64,000 nucleotides of DNA from NCBI RefSeq assembly GCF_027486195.1, contig NZ_JAIXPP010000010.1, forward strand, positions 1 to 64,000, in the 5' to 3' direction. The first letter of the stretch is position 1; every line of letters begins with the position of its first letter. Source of the DNA: Novosphingobium sp. GTDB lineage: Bacteria > Pseudomonadota > Alphaproteobacteria > Sphingomonadales > Sphingomonadaceae. Shown one piece after another: positions 1 through 7,295 of this stretch. Position numbers and translations under genes: made by a program. Under the pieces are notes generated by a model that was not told the DNA's origin, did no database searches, and saw only the letters and a list, made by a program, of their open reading frames with translations.

Positions 1-113
1 CCTCGCCGCCGCCGCCCTCGCCGCCCACGCCGCCGCCCTCGCCGCCGCCTCCGCCGCCCTCGCCGCCGCCTCCGCCGCCTCCGCCGCCGCCGCCGCCTCC
101 GCCAGCCCTCGCC
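1..113 (-). repeat. GCG/GAG/AGG trinucleotide-type coding repeat
   Basis: Near-continuous purine-plus-GCG codon repeat read on the minus strand as Ala with regular Glu or Arg. It forms the C-terminal tail of the gene at 1-564. It is prone to replication slippage and to sequencing or assembly length errors. Confidence 0.85.
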
Positions 114-564
114 CGGACTTCAGGGCGGCGCAAACTTGCTCGCAGGCGGCGGTGACTTTGGGCCAGTAATCGGGCGCGGGCTGGCCCTGATGAGCCTTGG
201 TGGCATGCGCCATGGCTTGTTCGACCGTGGCGACCAGAAAGCCCGTGTTGATCCGCGACCATGCGGCGGCATCGAGGACGTGCCAGCGCGCGGCGCGCTC
301 GATCAGTTCGCCGGAAAACCACGCCACGCGATGCGGCGCAATGCCATCATCGATCGCGGGGACAAGCGCGGCGAGCCACAAGGGCATGAGATCGGCGGGG
401 CAATCGCCGCTCGCGTTGATATCAGGGCCGAACGCGGCCAGCGCGCAGACGAGCTCGCGCCCGCTGGCTGCGTTCATCCGCCACTTGCCCTGAATGATCG
501 CGCCATCGGCGTGGTACTTGCGGGCAAGATTGATGCGGTCGGTAATGGTAAGGTTGGCAGCCAT
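1..564 (-). CDS. Partial phage protein of unknown function with alanine-repeat tail
   Basis: This is the last visible gene of the leftward phage operon and it runs off the window; 188 residues are present. It starts at ATG 564 behind an AGGAGAG Shine-Dalgarno. Residues 1-150 look like an ordinary folded domain with CALAAFG, CPADLMPLWL and AIDDG segments. From about residue 151 the protein becomes a low-complexity tail of Ala runs broken by Glu, Arg and Trp (EAAEAAARAA type), encoded by repeated GCG/GAG/AGG codons. Similar Ala-rich tails occur in uncharacterised phage proteins, but I cannot name a family. The true C-terminus lies outside the window. Function unknown. Confidence 0.75.
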   Translation of the reverse strand, partial: MAANLTITDRINLARKYHADGAIIQGKWRMNAASGRELVCALAAFGPDINASGDCPADLMPLWLAALVPAIDDGIAPHRVAWFSGELIERAARWHVLDAAAWSRINTGFLVATVEQAMAHATKAHQGQPAPDYWPKVTAACEQVCAALKSGRGLAEAAAAAEAAEAAARAAEAAARAAAWAARAAAAR

Positions 565-606
565 GGTGCTCTCCTGTCTGGCTGGTTGGGAAAAAGGCGA
601 CCGGGG

Positions 607-990
607 CTACTTGCGCGTCCGATCAATGTAGCGGGTGCCGCTGTCCATCATGGCGGCGACGAAGGCGACGGGATCGCGGCCAAGCTCTTCGTGGCGTTCG
701 AGCTGAAGCCCGGCGATTTCGGCAATCTGCTGGCGCGCGTAGCGGCAGATTTCCGCATTGCGGGTGCCGGGCTTGGCATGCCGCGTCTTGATCCAGGCGT
801 GCACGAACGTGGCCAGAACCTGCCCATCGCTGACGGTGCTGGCGTGAAACCGGCGGCGGCAGGGATTGGAACAGAAGCGCTTGCCCAGCCCGCGACCGCC
901 GGGGGCGAAAGCCGCGCCGCAGCCGGGGCAGGTGCAGGCCTGTGTCTCGACTTCGCTCGACACGAACGGGTGCGCGGGGGCGGCGTTCAT
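607..990 (-). CDS. Small phage protein with zinc-ribbon-like N-terminus
   Basis: 127 residues, function unknown. Residues 19-50 hold a CPGCG pair followed by FCSNPCRRRFH, a two-CxxC/CxxxC arrangement that looks able to bind one zinc ion. The remainder is helical and charged. The ATG overlaps the stop of the upstream gene by ATGA, so it is translationally coupled inside the leftward operon. The first 16 codons coincide with a sphingomonad REP-like repeat (942-969), so the N-terminal HPFVSSEVETQ segment is probably repeat-derived rather than ancestral. A nucleic-acid-binding role is a guess from the cysteine pattern only. Confidence 0.75.
   Translation of the reverse strand: MNAAPAHPFVSSEVETQACTCPGCGAAFAPGGRGLGKRFCSNPCRRRFHASTVSDGQVLATFVHAWIKTRHAKPGTRNAEICRYARQQIAEIAGLQLERHEELGRDPVAFVAAMMDSGTRYIDRTRK
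942..969. repeat. REP-like sphingomonad repeat inside a coding start
   Basis: The minus strand reads CCGTTCGTGTCGAGC then GAAGTCGAGACAC, the half-element of the dispersed REP-like repeats I associate with sphingomonad genomes. Related copies lie at 12720-12827 and, degenerate, inside 17680-17726. Confidence 0.6.
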
Positions 991-1229
991 GCCCGCTGCC
1001 TTTCGATCAAGTCGGCAACGTGAACGACGTAACCAACGTACAAATCCACGATAGGTCCGCCCTGCTCAAGGCGTCCCTCCTTCCATGCGGCTGAAAGCTG
1101 GCGGACCTGCGCAAGCAGCCATGTGTAGCGCTGGGCTTCAAGTATGCGGCCCCAGCCATAGCCAGCGCTAAACCCGCAAGCGCCGCCGAAAAGCCCAACG
1201 GCCAGCAGAGCGGCATCCATCGCGTTCAT
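987..1229 (-). CDS. Small phage membrane protein
   Basis: 80 residues. Residues 5-25 (AALLAVGLFGGACGFSAGYG) form one Gly/Ala-rich membrane segment; the rest is a short amphipathic domain ending in basic residues. It is joined to its neighbours by 4-bp ATGA overlaps on both sides, which supports the start and an operon role. No family recognised. The position in a lysogeny-proximal leftward operon fits an accessory function such as exclusion or host takeover, but nothing in the sequence proves it. Confidence 0.7.
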   Translation of the reverse strand: MNAMDAALLAVGLFGGACGFSAGYGWGRILEAQRYTWLLAQVRQLSAAWKEGRLEQGGPIVDLYVGYVVHVADLIERQRA

Positions 1230-1573
1230 GCGCCCTTCCCCTTGGCGAGGGTGGCGGCGAGCTGGACATTGCTGGCTTCGAGCATTTCGCTTTCGGCAGC
1301 ATCGGCCATCTTGACCAATTCGGCCGCGAGCAGGCGCGCGCCTTCGGGCGTGAAGGCCTCGTGCAGCATCAGGCGATGGCGCTGGAGCTGGAGCAAGATA
1401 TGCACCGGGCCGCTGGCCAAGCAGAACAGCGACGTGGCAAAGAACATCGCAGGCAGTGACACCTGCCCGCCGGGCATGCTGGTGACAAAGGGAAGCGGGC
1501 TGATCGTGTGATCGGCGGCATCGAGGATGCGGGCATCCTTATCGTTGCACCCCGCGAAGGGATCATCAGCCAT
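1226..1573 (-). CDS. Phage protein of unknown function
   Basis: 115 residues. The start at 1573 is preferred over an upstream in-frame ATG because GGGGAGG lies seven bases before it and it overlaps the previous gene by only 8 bp. A mildly hydrophobic stretch (MFFATSLFCLASGPVHILLQL, about residues 43-63) is followed by a helical Ala/Glu-rich C-terminus. It could be a short membrane-associated protein. No family recognised. Confidence 0.65.
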   Translation of the reverse strand: MADDPFAGCNDKDARILDAADHTISPLPFVTSMPGGQVSLPAMFFATSLFCLASGPVHILLQLQRHRLMLHEAFTPEGARLLAAELVKMADAAESEMLEASNVQLAATLAKGKGA

Positions 1574-1871
1574 GATCGACCTCCCCGCACCTGGCGCGGC
1601 GCTCTGCATCGATGCGATCGATCAGGGCGAGGCAGAGGGCGGCGTGCTTCACCACGCGGCGGCGCATCACTTCCAGATCGAGATTGAACTGCGCATCCTC
1701 TTCAATCCGGATCGCGCCGCCGTGGAGCTGGCGGGCGAAGTGGTGAAGCGGCAGCCGGGCATCGCTTTCGGGCGTGTGACCGTGGCGGAAAATCTGTTCC
1801 GACCGGATGGCCATCACATCTTCCATGGCCTTGACCGGCACGAAATCGGGCGGTGAGAGCGGTTTGGTCAT
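1566..1871 (-). CDS. Small helical phage protein, HGxTPExD family
   Basis: 101 residues, starting at ATG 1871 in an ATGA overlap with the upstream gene. The pattern IRSEQIFRHGHTPESD followed by a conserved RRRVVKHAALCLALIDRIDAE helix resembles a very common small phage family found beside nucleotide-metabolism genes (E/RxxQxxxHGxTPExD...KxAALxLAxIDR). The biochemical role of that family is not settled to my knowledge. I infer membership by eye; a profile search would decide. Confidence 0.7.
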   Translation of the reverse strand: MTKPLSPPDFVPVKAMEDVMAIRSEQIFRHGHTPESDARLPLHHFARQLHGGAIRIEEDAQFNLDLEVMRRRVVKHAALCLALIDRIDAERRARCGEVDHG

Positions 1872-1987
1872 GCGGACACCCACGCAACAAAGCCGGTGAT
1901 CACCGAGACGGCGACCATGGCGACGAGAAACAAGGCCAGATCGAGCAGATCGGGGCGCGGCTGTTCGGGCGGCATCGGGTGGAGCAT
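1868..1987 (-). CDS. 39-residue single-span membrane protein
   Basis: A very short gene starting at ATG 1987, four bases after the preceding stop and behind TGGGGA. Residues 14-38 form one strong transmembrane helix (LLDLALFLVAMVAVSVITGF) after a Pro-rich N-terminus. Its stop overlaps the next start (ATGA). The tight spacing on both sides is the main argument that it is real. Confidence 0.6.
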   Translation of the reverse strand: MLHPMPPEQPRPDLLDLALFLVAMVAVSVITGFVAWVSA

Positions 1988-1991
1988 GGCG

Positions 1992-2174
1992 CTATCCCCA
2001 GAGACGGAGGGCGGCATCTGCCAGCACCGCGCCGACATAGAGCGCGGCGAAGCTGATAAGCAGCGTGTAGGGCAGAGCGCGCGCAACGCCGGGGGTGAGC
2101 AGCGCGGTGGACGGCGGCAGGGGCGGCAGCATTTCCGCATCCCAATCAGCCTGCTGCTGGTGGAGGGCGTTCAT
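1992..2174 (-). CDS. 60-residue phage membrane protein
   Basis: Starts at ATG 2174 overlapping the upstream stop by ATGA. Residues 35-57 (LPYTLLISFAALYVGAVLAD) form one transmembrane helix; the N-terminus is short and Gln/Pro-rich. With the genes at 987, 1226 and 1868 it is one of several tiny membrane or membrane-associated proteins in this operon. Function unknown. Confidence 0.65.
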   Translation of the reverse strand: MNALHQQQADWDAEMLPPLPPSTALLTPGVARALPYTLLISFAALYVGAVLADAALRLWG

Positions 2175-2623
2175 GCCTGTTGCTCCCTGCCCTGCCCGGC
2201 GAAGCGTTCCGCCAGCATGGCTTCGATGCGGGCGGCGCGATCGGGATTGGCGGCGGCATTCGCAGCGCCGGCATCGGTGCCGGAGTGGCGGGCATCGATC
2301 CAGGCATCGACGGCAGCGCGGAGCCATTCGCTTTTCGGGGTGACGGCGGCCGCGCCGGTGACGGGCATGCCTGCGCGCAGCCGCGACGTGACGGGCGCGG
2401 GGAAGCCGGAGGCTTGAATGTGCGCGCGGATGTGGTGGACGACCGTGCGGATATCGACCGCCGTGAGCCGGAGCTGGCGGGCGACGTACATGATCCCGCA
2501 GAACTGGCCGCGTTGGCCCAGCTCCGTGACGGACTGCGTGACAGGGGGATTGGCTGGTGCGCGAGCCGGATCAGGGCGACGCCATTCGGCGAGATGCGTG
2601 ACGACTGACTGAGTTCGGGGCAT
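2171..2623 (-). CDS. First gene of leftward phage operon, unknown function
   Basis: 150 residues. The start at 2623 has a strong GGAGGT ribosome-binding site that lies entirely in the 3' arm of a perfect hairpin (2628-2651), so translation may be gated by RNA structure. The protein has a basic N-terminal half and a helical C-terminal half (EWLRAAVDAWIDARHSG, then an Ala-rich tail). No motif recognised. As first gene after the repressor-proximal promoter it is likely among the first leftward phage proteins made. Confidence 0.7.
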   Translation of the reverse strand: MPRTQSVVTHLAEWRRPDPARAPANPPVTQSVTELGQRGQFCGIMYVARQLRLTAVDIRTVVHHIRAHIQASGFPAPVTSRLRAGMPVTGAAAVTPKSEWLRAAVDAWIDARHSGTDAGAANAAANPDRAARIEAMLAERFAGQGREQQA

Positions 2624-2627
2624 GATA

Positions 2628-2651
2628 ACCTCCGTTCGGGTGAACGGAGGT
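2628..2651 (-). promoter_or_regulatory. Perfect 10-bp hairpin sequestering a Shine-Dalgarno
   Basis: Read on the minus strand, ACCTCCGTTC, loop ACCC, then GAACGGAGGT. The GGAGG of the second arm is the ribosome-binding site of the gene starting at 2623, five bases downstream. The hairpin begins near the predicted transcription start, so it may also act as a DNA operator. Confidence 0.7.
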
Positions 2652-2681
2652 GTTATGTTCTCGAATTGATTACAAGGTCAA
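2652..2681 (-). promoter_or_regulatory. Predicted promoter of the leftward phage operon
   Basis: Minus-strand TTGACC (2681-2676) and CATAAC (2657-2652) are 18 bp apart, just upstream of the hairpin and the gene at 2171-2623. An alternative, weaker -10 (GATAAT) overlaps the operator at 2691-2705. Confidence 0.5.
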
Positions 2682-2690
2682 GCGCTAAAA

Positions 2691-2705
2691 TTATCAGATC
2701 GATAA
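2691..2705. promoter_or_regulatory. TTATC-N5-GATAA operator, copy 1
   Basis: TTATC AGATC GATAA. Identical half-sites recur only at 16492-16506 and 30595-30609, both inside predicted phage promoters. Here it lies just upstream of the -35 of the leftward promoter and just beyond the end of the repressor gene. Confidence 0.65.
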
Positions 2706-2710
2706 CACGC

Positions 2711-3100
2711 CTATGCCGCTCGATCCGAATCAGCCGTTTTTGCCGGATCGGCGAAGGGCACCGGATCGCGCGGTTCGGCAACGCGGTGGATCATATCGCG
2801 CTGGAACGGGGTGGCGGCACGATAGGCGCGGACCAGCTCCATCTCCTCTTCCCGAAGGAATGCGTTCTGTTCTTCCTCGAGCAGCAAATCCACGGGCGTG
2901 AGACCAAATGCGGTGGCGATGCGTTTCATGTAATCCAGGGTGAGCTGCATGCGGCCGACTTCGAGCGAGCTGATGGTAACCTTGGAGACGCCGACCTTAT
3001 CGGCCAGCGCCTGCTGCGACAGCTTTGCCGCCATGCGGATTGCGCGGATGCGGTTGGGTGCCTTGTCCATAGGCAGGAGATGAATGACATCACAAACCAT
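2711..3100 (-). CDS. XRE-family prophage repressor (CI-like)
   Basis: 129 residues. Residues 16-70 form a helix-turn-helix of the HTH_3 type (IRAIRMAAKLSQQALADKVGVSKVTISSLEVGRMQLTLDYMKRIATAFGL); the C-terminal half is acidic and helical with no LexA-type protease domain, so SOS self-cleavage is not expected. The predicted promoter puts transcription start almost on ATG 3100, which suggests a leaderless mRNA as for lambda cI. The alternative ATG at 3070 lacks a Shine-Dalgarno. It is divergent from the Cro-like gene across a shared operator. It is the most likely ligand of the GTGTAAT dyad, the TTATC-N5-GATAA sites, or both. Confidence 0.85.
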   Translation of the reverse strand: MVCDVIHLLPMDKAPNRIRAIRMAAKLSQQALADKVGVSKVTISSLEVGRMQLTLDYMKRIATAFGLTPVDLLLEEEQNAFLREEEMELVRAYRAATPFQRDMIHRVAEPRDPVPFADPAKTADSDRAA

Positions 3101-3106
3101 GGCTAG

Positions 3107-3165
3107 ACGAGTAAATGATGACGGGGGCTTGTCAATGTGTAATCGAAACCATTACACGAACCATT
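3107..3165. promoter_or_regulatory. Divergent lysogeny-switch promoters and operator
   Basis: A plus-strand -35 TTGTCA (3129-3134) overlaps a minus-strand -35 TTGACA (3135-3130). The plus -10 is TTACAC (3152-3157) at 17 bp; the minus -10 is weak (TACTCG, 16 bp). The dyad GTGTAAT-N7-ATTACAC (3137-3157) covers the plus spacer and -10. A further partial copy, ACCATTATGACAC (3161-3173), runs into the start codon of the plus gene. Confidence 0.7.
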
Positions 3166-3432
3166 ATGACACATCCTGACAGCATCGATCGCATTGACAC
3201 GACGGCCGCCCTGTCCTCGCCGGGCATCTGCCACCCGCTGCGTGCCTGGCGCATGGCGCAAGGCCTTTCGCTGGCGCAGGCGGCGGACAAGGTGGGGACG
3301 ACGCGGCAGGTGTGGCACAACTGGGAGACGGGCAAGCGGCGACCGCGCCCGCGATACATGGCGCGGCTGCGCCAGGTGACGGGCGGCAAGGTGAATGCCG
3401 ACGTGTTTTACCCGGAAACAGATGCTGCGTGA
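3166..3432 (+). CDS. Cro-like XRE regulator of the lysogeny switch
   Basis: 88 residues from ATG 3166. Residues 26-82 carry a helix-turn-helix (LRAWRMAQGLSLAQAADKVGTTRQVWHNWETGKRRPRPRYMARL). The ATG falls where transcription should begin (-10 at 3152-3157) and no Shine-Dalgarno precedes it, so a leaderless transcript is predicted. The gene abuts the primase gene (TGATG overlap), making it the first gene of the rightward early operon, as expected of a Cro-type protein. Which of the two regulators binds the dyad cannot be told from sequence alone. Confidence 0.8.
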   Translation: MTHPDSIDRIDTTAALSSPGICHPLRAWRMAQGLSLAQAADKVGTTRQVWHNWETGKRRPRPRYMARLRQVTGGKVNADVFYPETDAA

Positions 3433-4715
3433 TGGGCCGGGAATTGACCGCAGAGCAGCAGGCCGCCCGCGCGGCCGAGCTGGTGGAGATTCGCCGCCGC
3501 CTGAATGACCGGGTGGACGAGCTGGTGCCGATGTATCTGACGGGTGCCCGGCGCGCGGGCCGGTTCTGGGAAGTGGGCAGCCTTGAAGGCGAGCCGGGCC
3601 AATCGATGAAGATCAACCGCGACGGGCCGAGGCAAGGCTATTGGACCGCGTTCAAGCTGCAACCGGGCGAGCACGGCCGCAGCGGGCAGATGCTGGACCT
3701 GGTTGTCGCCAAGAAATACGGGGGCAATTTCGGCGAGGCGATCAAGGCGCTGCGCCAGAGCCTGGGCCTTGCCAATGTGAGCGATGCCGATCGCGCGCGG
3801 TTTGCCCGCGAAGCGGAAGCGCGCGCGGCACAGGCCAAGGCGGACACCAGTGCGGCGGCGCAAAAAAAGCGCAGCCGGGCGCAGGCGCTGTGGCACGGCG
3901 CGGTGCCGATCCATGGGACCCCGGCAGAGGCCTATCTGCAATTTCGCGTGCCGAGCTGGCGCGCGCTGGGCGCATGGCCGGGGGCGTTGCGGTATCGCCC
4001 GGATGTGGGTTGCCCGGTGCGATCAAGCTATCCGCAGTGGCAGGGATATCCCGCCATGCTGGCGGCGGTGTTTGGCCCCGAGGGCGACATTCTAGCGTGC
4101 CACCGGACCTATCTGGACATCAGCGGGTGGGACCATGCGACCCGCACAGGCCGCGTGGTGCAGCACAAGATCGTGCGGCCGGAATGGGAAGAGGTGGACG
4201 ACTTCGGCGGAGTTCGCCTGATCCGGGGGGAACCGCAAATTCAGGATACCGCTGACCCGGTGCCTGGCAGGATGAAAAGCCACAAGGCGACGCTGGGGCA
4301 GTATCACGATGCCGAGAGCGCCGGGCGCGGTGGGTATATCCCGCTGCGCAAGGGCTTTGGCGGCAGGCGGCTGAAGGACATTCCGCCGGGCACGGTCCCG
4401 CTGTTTGCCGAAGGGATCGAGGACGCGCTGAATTATGCCGTGCGGGCGATCGAGCAAGGCCGCGACCCGTGGATCGGCGCGGCGGTGAGCCTTTCCAACA
4501 TGGCCAATGTATGGGTGCCGCCACAGGCGGCGGGCGTCTGCTTCATCGCGGACCGCGATGCTGCGGACAACGAGGCGGCGGCGGCAAGCTTTGAAGCGGC
4601 GGTGGCGGCGCACCAGGCGCGGCGGAACGATCCCGATTTCGTGCGCGCGGTGTGGCCATCGCCGGGGTTCAAAGACTTTTCCGATGAAGCGTTTGCGAAG
4701 GCCGGGATGGCATGA
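3432..4715 (+). CDS. Phage DNA primase with Toprim domain
   Basis: 427 residues, start chosen at ATG 3432 in a TGATG overlap with the Cro-like gene. The N-terminal part (to about residue 130) resembles the DUF7146/CHC2-like region of phage primases but lacks an obvious zinc-ribbon cysteine set. The C-terminal Toprim fold is recognisable: the acidic PLFAEGIEDALN motif (Glu near residue 327) and FIADRDAADNE (first Asp near residue 374), which bind the catalytic metals. It should synthesise RNA primers for phage replication. It overlaps the helicase gene by ATGA, so the two are likely made together as a primase-helicase pair. Confidence 0.85.
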   Translation: MGRELTAEQQAARAAELVEIRRRLNDRVDELVPMYLTGARRAGRFWEVGSLEGEPGQSMKINRDGPRQGYWTAFKLQPGEHGRSGQMLDLVVAKKYGGNFGEAIKALRQSLGLANVSDADRARFAREAEARAAQAKADTSAAAQKKRSRAQALWHGAVPIHGTPAEAYLQFRVPSWRALGAWPGALRYRPDVGCPVRSSYPQWQGYPAMLAAVFGPEGDILACHRTYLDISGWDHATRTGRVVQHKIVRPEWEEVDDFGGVRLIRGEPQIQDTADPVPGRMKSHKATLGQYHDAESAGRGGYIPLRKGFGGRRLKDIPPGTVPLFAEGIEDALNYAVRAIEQGRDPWIGAAVSLSNMANVWVPPQAAGVCFIADRDAADNEAAAASFEAAVAAHQARRNDPDFVRAVWPSPGFKDFSDEAFAKAGMA

Positions 4716-6781
4716 GCGGCATGGGGGAGGACGAAACCGGGGGCGGTGCAGAACCGCAAGTGCTGCCCGATATGCGCGGGAAGGCGGCGGCGCGGAAAAG
4801 CAAACCGCGCGGGGCGAAGGTGGAGCGGGGCGAACCCGATGACATGCGTGATCCGACCGGCGGGGGACTTGGGCCGGATTGCCCGGTGACCTTCCTTGGC
4901 GTCAACGGCGGCACGTACTACATGCTGGACTCGCTCTATCAGCTCCGCGACACGAACGCGAAGCTCGACAAGGGTGTGCTCTACGACATCTTCACGCCGG
5001 GCTGGATCACGGAAAAATTCCCGATGATGCGCGACGGCCAGCCCGTGCGCGGCAAACTGAACCAGGACGCGGCGCAAAAGGCAGTCATCGCCGCGTGCCA
5101 AGCCAAGGGCCGCATCAAGATCGACGACTCCGAGCGCCAGCGTGGCAGCCATGCGAGCCGCAAGGGGGCGCTGATCCTGCATTGCGGGGATCAGCTGATC
5201 ATTGCGGGGGAGATGCGAGACGGCAAGGTGCGCCCACTCTATCCGCGCGCGCCGGGGCTTTACGAACGGCTGATCTTCCCGCTGGACGACGAGCTGGTGC
5301 GCCCCGCCGACGATGCCGCGACGCAGGGCGAGGCCTGGGACTGCCTCGACCATATCAACCGGGGTGGGTGGAACTGGAAAGGGCCGACGCATGTTCGGCT
5401 CGATGGCGATCCGACGGACCCGGCTGACAGCGTGGATATCTACGCCTGGCTGGTGTTTGGCTGGGCCATGAGCGCAAAGCTGTGCGGCGCGCTGTTTCGC
5501 CGCCCTGCCCTGCTTGTCACCGGCCCGACGCAGCAGGGCAAATCCACCTTGCTGGCGCGGCTGAAAGACCTGATCGGCGAAGGCTGGTTCATCAGCCCCG
5601 AAGATCCGAGCGAGGCGGGCATCACGGCCGAGATGGGCAAGGCGCGCATCGCGGTGCTGCTGGACGAGCTGGAGGGCAAGGAAGACGATCCGGGATACAT
5701 CAAGCGGATGTACAACCTGATGCTGCGAAGCTTTGACGGCGGCGGCAAGCTGCGATCGAGCGCGGACCAGAAGGCGGTGAAGACCGAGCTTTATTCGAGC
5801 TTCCAAGGTTCGAGCGTGCTGCCGCCGAAGATGCGGCCGCAGGAGCGCAACCGCATGATCATTGCCGAGATCGGCGTGCGGCTTGATCCATCGCAGCCCT
5901 ATATCTGCCCGAACTGGTTTGGCGAAATGGGGCCGAAGCTGCACCGCAGGCTTGCCGAGCAATGGCCACGCTATGCCGCGACGCTCAAGGCCTATGAAGG
6001 CGAGATGGCGCGGCGGGGCAGCACTGGGCGCGAACGCGACTGCTATGCCACGGCGCTGGCCTGTGCCGACCTGGCGCTGTTCGAGAAAGCCCCGGACGCG
6101 GTGAGCGAGGCGGGCAAGGATGCGGACAATCCGGCGCGGGTGAAGGAAATCGTGGCGGCGATCGTGCCGCTGATCGGGACGATGCGGACCGAAAACATCG
6201 ACCATCCCGAGCGTGCGATGGCGACGCTGCTATCGAGCCACCTGCCGAGCAGCGGGGGCCAAGTGCAGCAGACCGTGGGGCAATGGATCGAGCGCGGCAT
6301 CATCGCGCTGGGCACCGATGACGAGACGGGGTGGAACCTCGCCCGGACCCAGCTGGCGGCGCACGGCATGCGATTGTGCAACCTGAAGCCGGATCATGCC
6401 GCCAGCAAGGCGGGTGTGATCGAGCTGAACGACCTGGGCACGGGATACCTGTGCATCGCCGGGGCAACGCACGAGGGCATGATCAAGATATTCAAGGCGA
6501 CCGAATTCAACCAGGGGCGCTGGCCGGATGCACTTTCAAGGCTGGTGCACGTGGTGCGCAACAAGGCTGGCCACGAGACTGGGCAGATGCCGGCGATCAA
6601 GGGCAAGATACCCAAGATTGGCGGATGGCAGGGGGCGTGCACGCTGATCCCGCTGGCGGCGTTCCTCGACCTGGTGGACCTTACCGAGCAGATCGAAATC
6701 GCCATCGCGGCGAAGGACCTGGGCCATGCCGAGGCGGTGCGGCGGATCAGGGAAGAGCGCAAGCGCAAGGGGGGCGAATGA
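4712..6781 (+). CDS. Phage AAA-type replicative helicase
   Basis: 689 residues, coupled to the primase by an ATGA overlap. A Walker A motif (TGPTQQGKST, Lys near residue 277) and a Walker B motif (IAVLLDELEG, Asp-Glu near residues 318-319) mark a P-loop ATPase core; arginine-rich QERNRMII follows. The 200-residue N-terminal region and about 250-residue C-terminal region are phage-specific. Directly after a Toprim primase this arrangement is typical of phage DNA helicases that load at an origin. No DNA polymerase gene is visible in the window, so host polymerase is presumably recruited. Confidence 0.8.
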   Translation: MSGMGEDETGGGAEPQVLPDMRGKAAARKSKPRGAKVERGEPDDMRDPTGGGLGPDCPVTFLGVNGGTYYMLDSLYQLRDTNAKLDKGVLYDIFTPGWITEKFPMMRDGQPVRGKLNQDAAQKAVIAACQAKGRIKIDDSERQRGSHASRKGALILHCGDQLIIAGEMRDGKVRPLYPRAPGLYERLIFPLDDELVRPADDAATQGEAWDCLDHINRGGWNWKGPTHVRLDGDPTDPADSVDIYAWLVFGWAMSAKLCGALFRRPALLVTGPTQQGKSTLLARLKDLIGEGWFISPEDPSEAGITAEMGKARIAVLLDELEGKEDDPGYIKRMYNLMLRSFDGGGKLRSSADQKAVKTELYSSFQGSSVLPPKMRPQERNRMIIAEIGVRLDPSQPYICPNWFGEMGPKLHRRLAEQWPRYAATLKAYEGEMARRGSTGRERDCYATALACADLALFEKAPDAVSEAGKDADNPARVKEIVAAIVPLIGTMRTENIDHPERAMATLLSSHLPSSGGQVQQTVGQWIERGIIALGTDDETGWNLARTQLAAHGMRLCNLKPDHAASKAGVIELNDLGTGYLCIAGATHEGMIKIFKATEFNQGRWPDALSRLVHVVRNKAGHETGQMPAIKGKIPKIGGWQGACTLIPLAAFLDLVDLTEQIEIAIAAKDLGHAEAVRRIREERKRKGGE

Positions 6782-6891
6782 GCGGCGAGCAGCCGGAGGG
6801 CGCGGCGGTGCTGCCGATCCGCGACGGGCTCGAGCTGGTGGCCGACGTGCTGAGCCATGATGCGCGCGCGCTGATGGCGCTGGCGGCATGA
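6778..6891 (+). CDS. 37-residue small phage protein
   Basis: Starts in an ATGA overlap with the helicase stop and ends immediately before the terminator at 6894-6925. It is acidic and helical with no motif. The coupling and the terminator right behind it are the only arguments for it being a gene. Confidence 0.45.
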   Translation: MSGEQPEGAAVLPIRDGLELVADVLSHDARALMALAA

Positions 6892-6893
6892 GA

Positions 6894-6925
6894 AAGGCCC
6901 CGGCGCTTGTAGCGCGCGGGGCCTT
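6894..6925. terminator. Bidirectional hairpin terminator
   Basis: AAGGCCCC (6894-6901) and GGGGCCTT (6918-6925) form an 8-bp stem with inner GC pairing. It separates the rightward replication operon from the leftward BRO module. Confidence 0.65.
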
Positions 6926-6952
6926 GCTGTGGGCTGGTGGGGGTGGATCAGA

Positions 6953-7090
6953 TCAGCGCGCGAGGATATCGGCGCACTCCAGCAGCTCGACGAGCTTGCG
7001 GGCCCATGCTTCGGCGTCTTCCTGCTTGCCGCACTGCTTGTAGGCGATGGCCTTGGCGAGAGCTTGGGCGATTTGGCTGCGATCGATCAT
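6953..7090 (-). CDS. 45-residue small phage protein
   Basis: ATG 7090 is preceded by AAAGGAC at good spacing. The product is an all-helical peptide (IDRSQIAQALAKAIAYKQCG, then EDAEAWARKLVELLECADI), amphipathic and soluble. It is the last gene of the leftward BRO module and ends just before the bidirectional terminator. No family recognised. Confidence 0.6.
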   Translation of the reverse strand: MIDRSQIAQALAKAIAYKQCGKQEDAEAWARKLVELLECADILAR

Positions 7091-7106
7091 GTGATGTCCT
7101 TTCCGG

Positions 7107-7295
7107 TCAGTCGTTCGCGGCGGGGGTGATGAGCCGCTGCACGAGGGTGCGCTTGGCGCGGGTGGAGACGTTGCGGATCAGGTGCTCCATCGCATCGCAA
7201 TCGAGATGGCTTTGCCATGCCATGGTGCGCGCCGCCTGCACGAGCTGCTGCGTGGTATGATCCAGTGCGCCGATGGGGTTGCCGGTGATGGTCAC
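7107..7295 (-). CDS. Small partner of the first BRO-N gene
   Basis: 62 residues starting at GTG 7295, which overlaps the BRO stop (GTGA). The product is helical with a basic C-terminus (RNVSTRAKRTLVQRLI). The second BRO gene in the window (29635) also has a 4-bp-overlapping small downstream gene, and both small proteins begin their helical region with LDH, so a two-gene BRO-plus-partner module is plausible. The GTG start could weaken its translation relative to BRO. Confidence 0.6.
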   Translation of the reverse strand: MTITGNPIGALDHTTQQLVQAARTMAWQSHLDCDAMEHLIRNVSTRAKRTLVQRLITPAAND

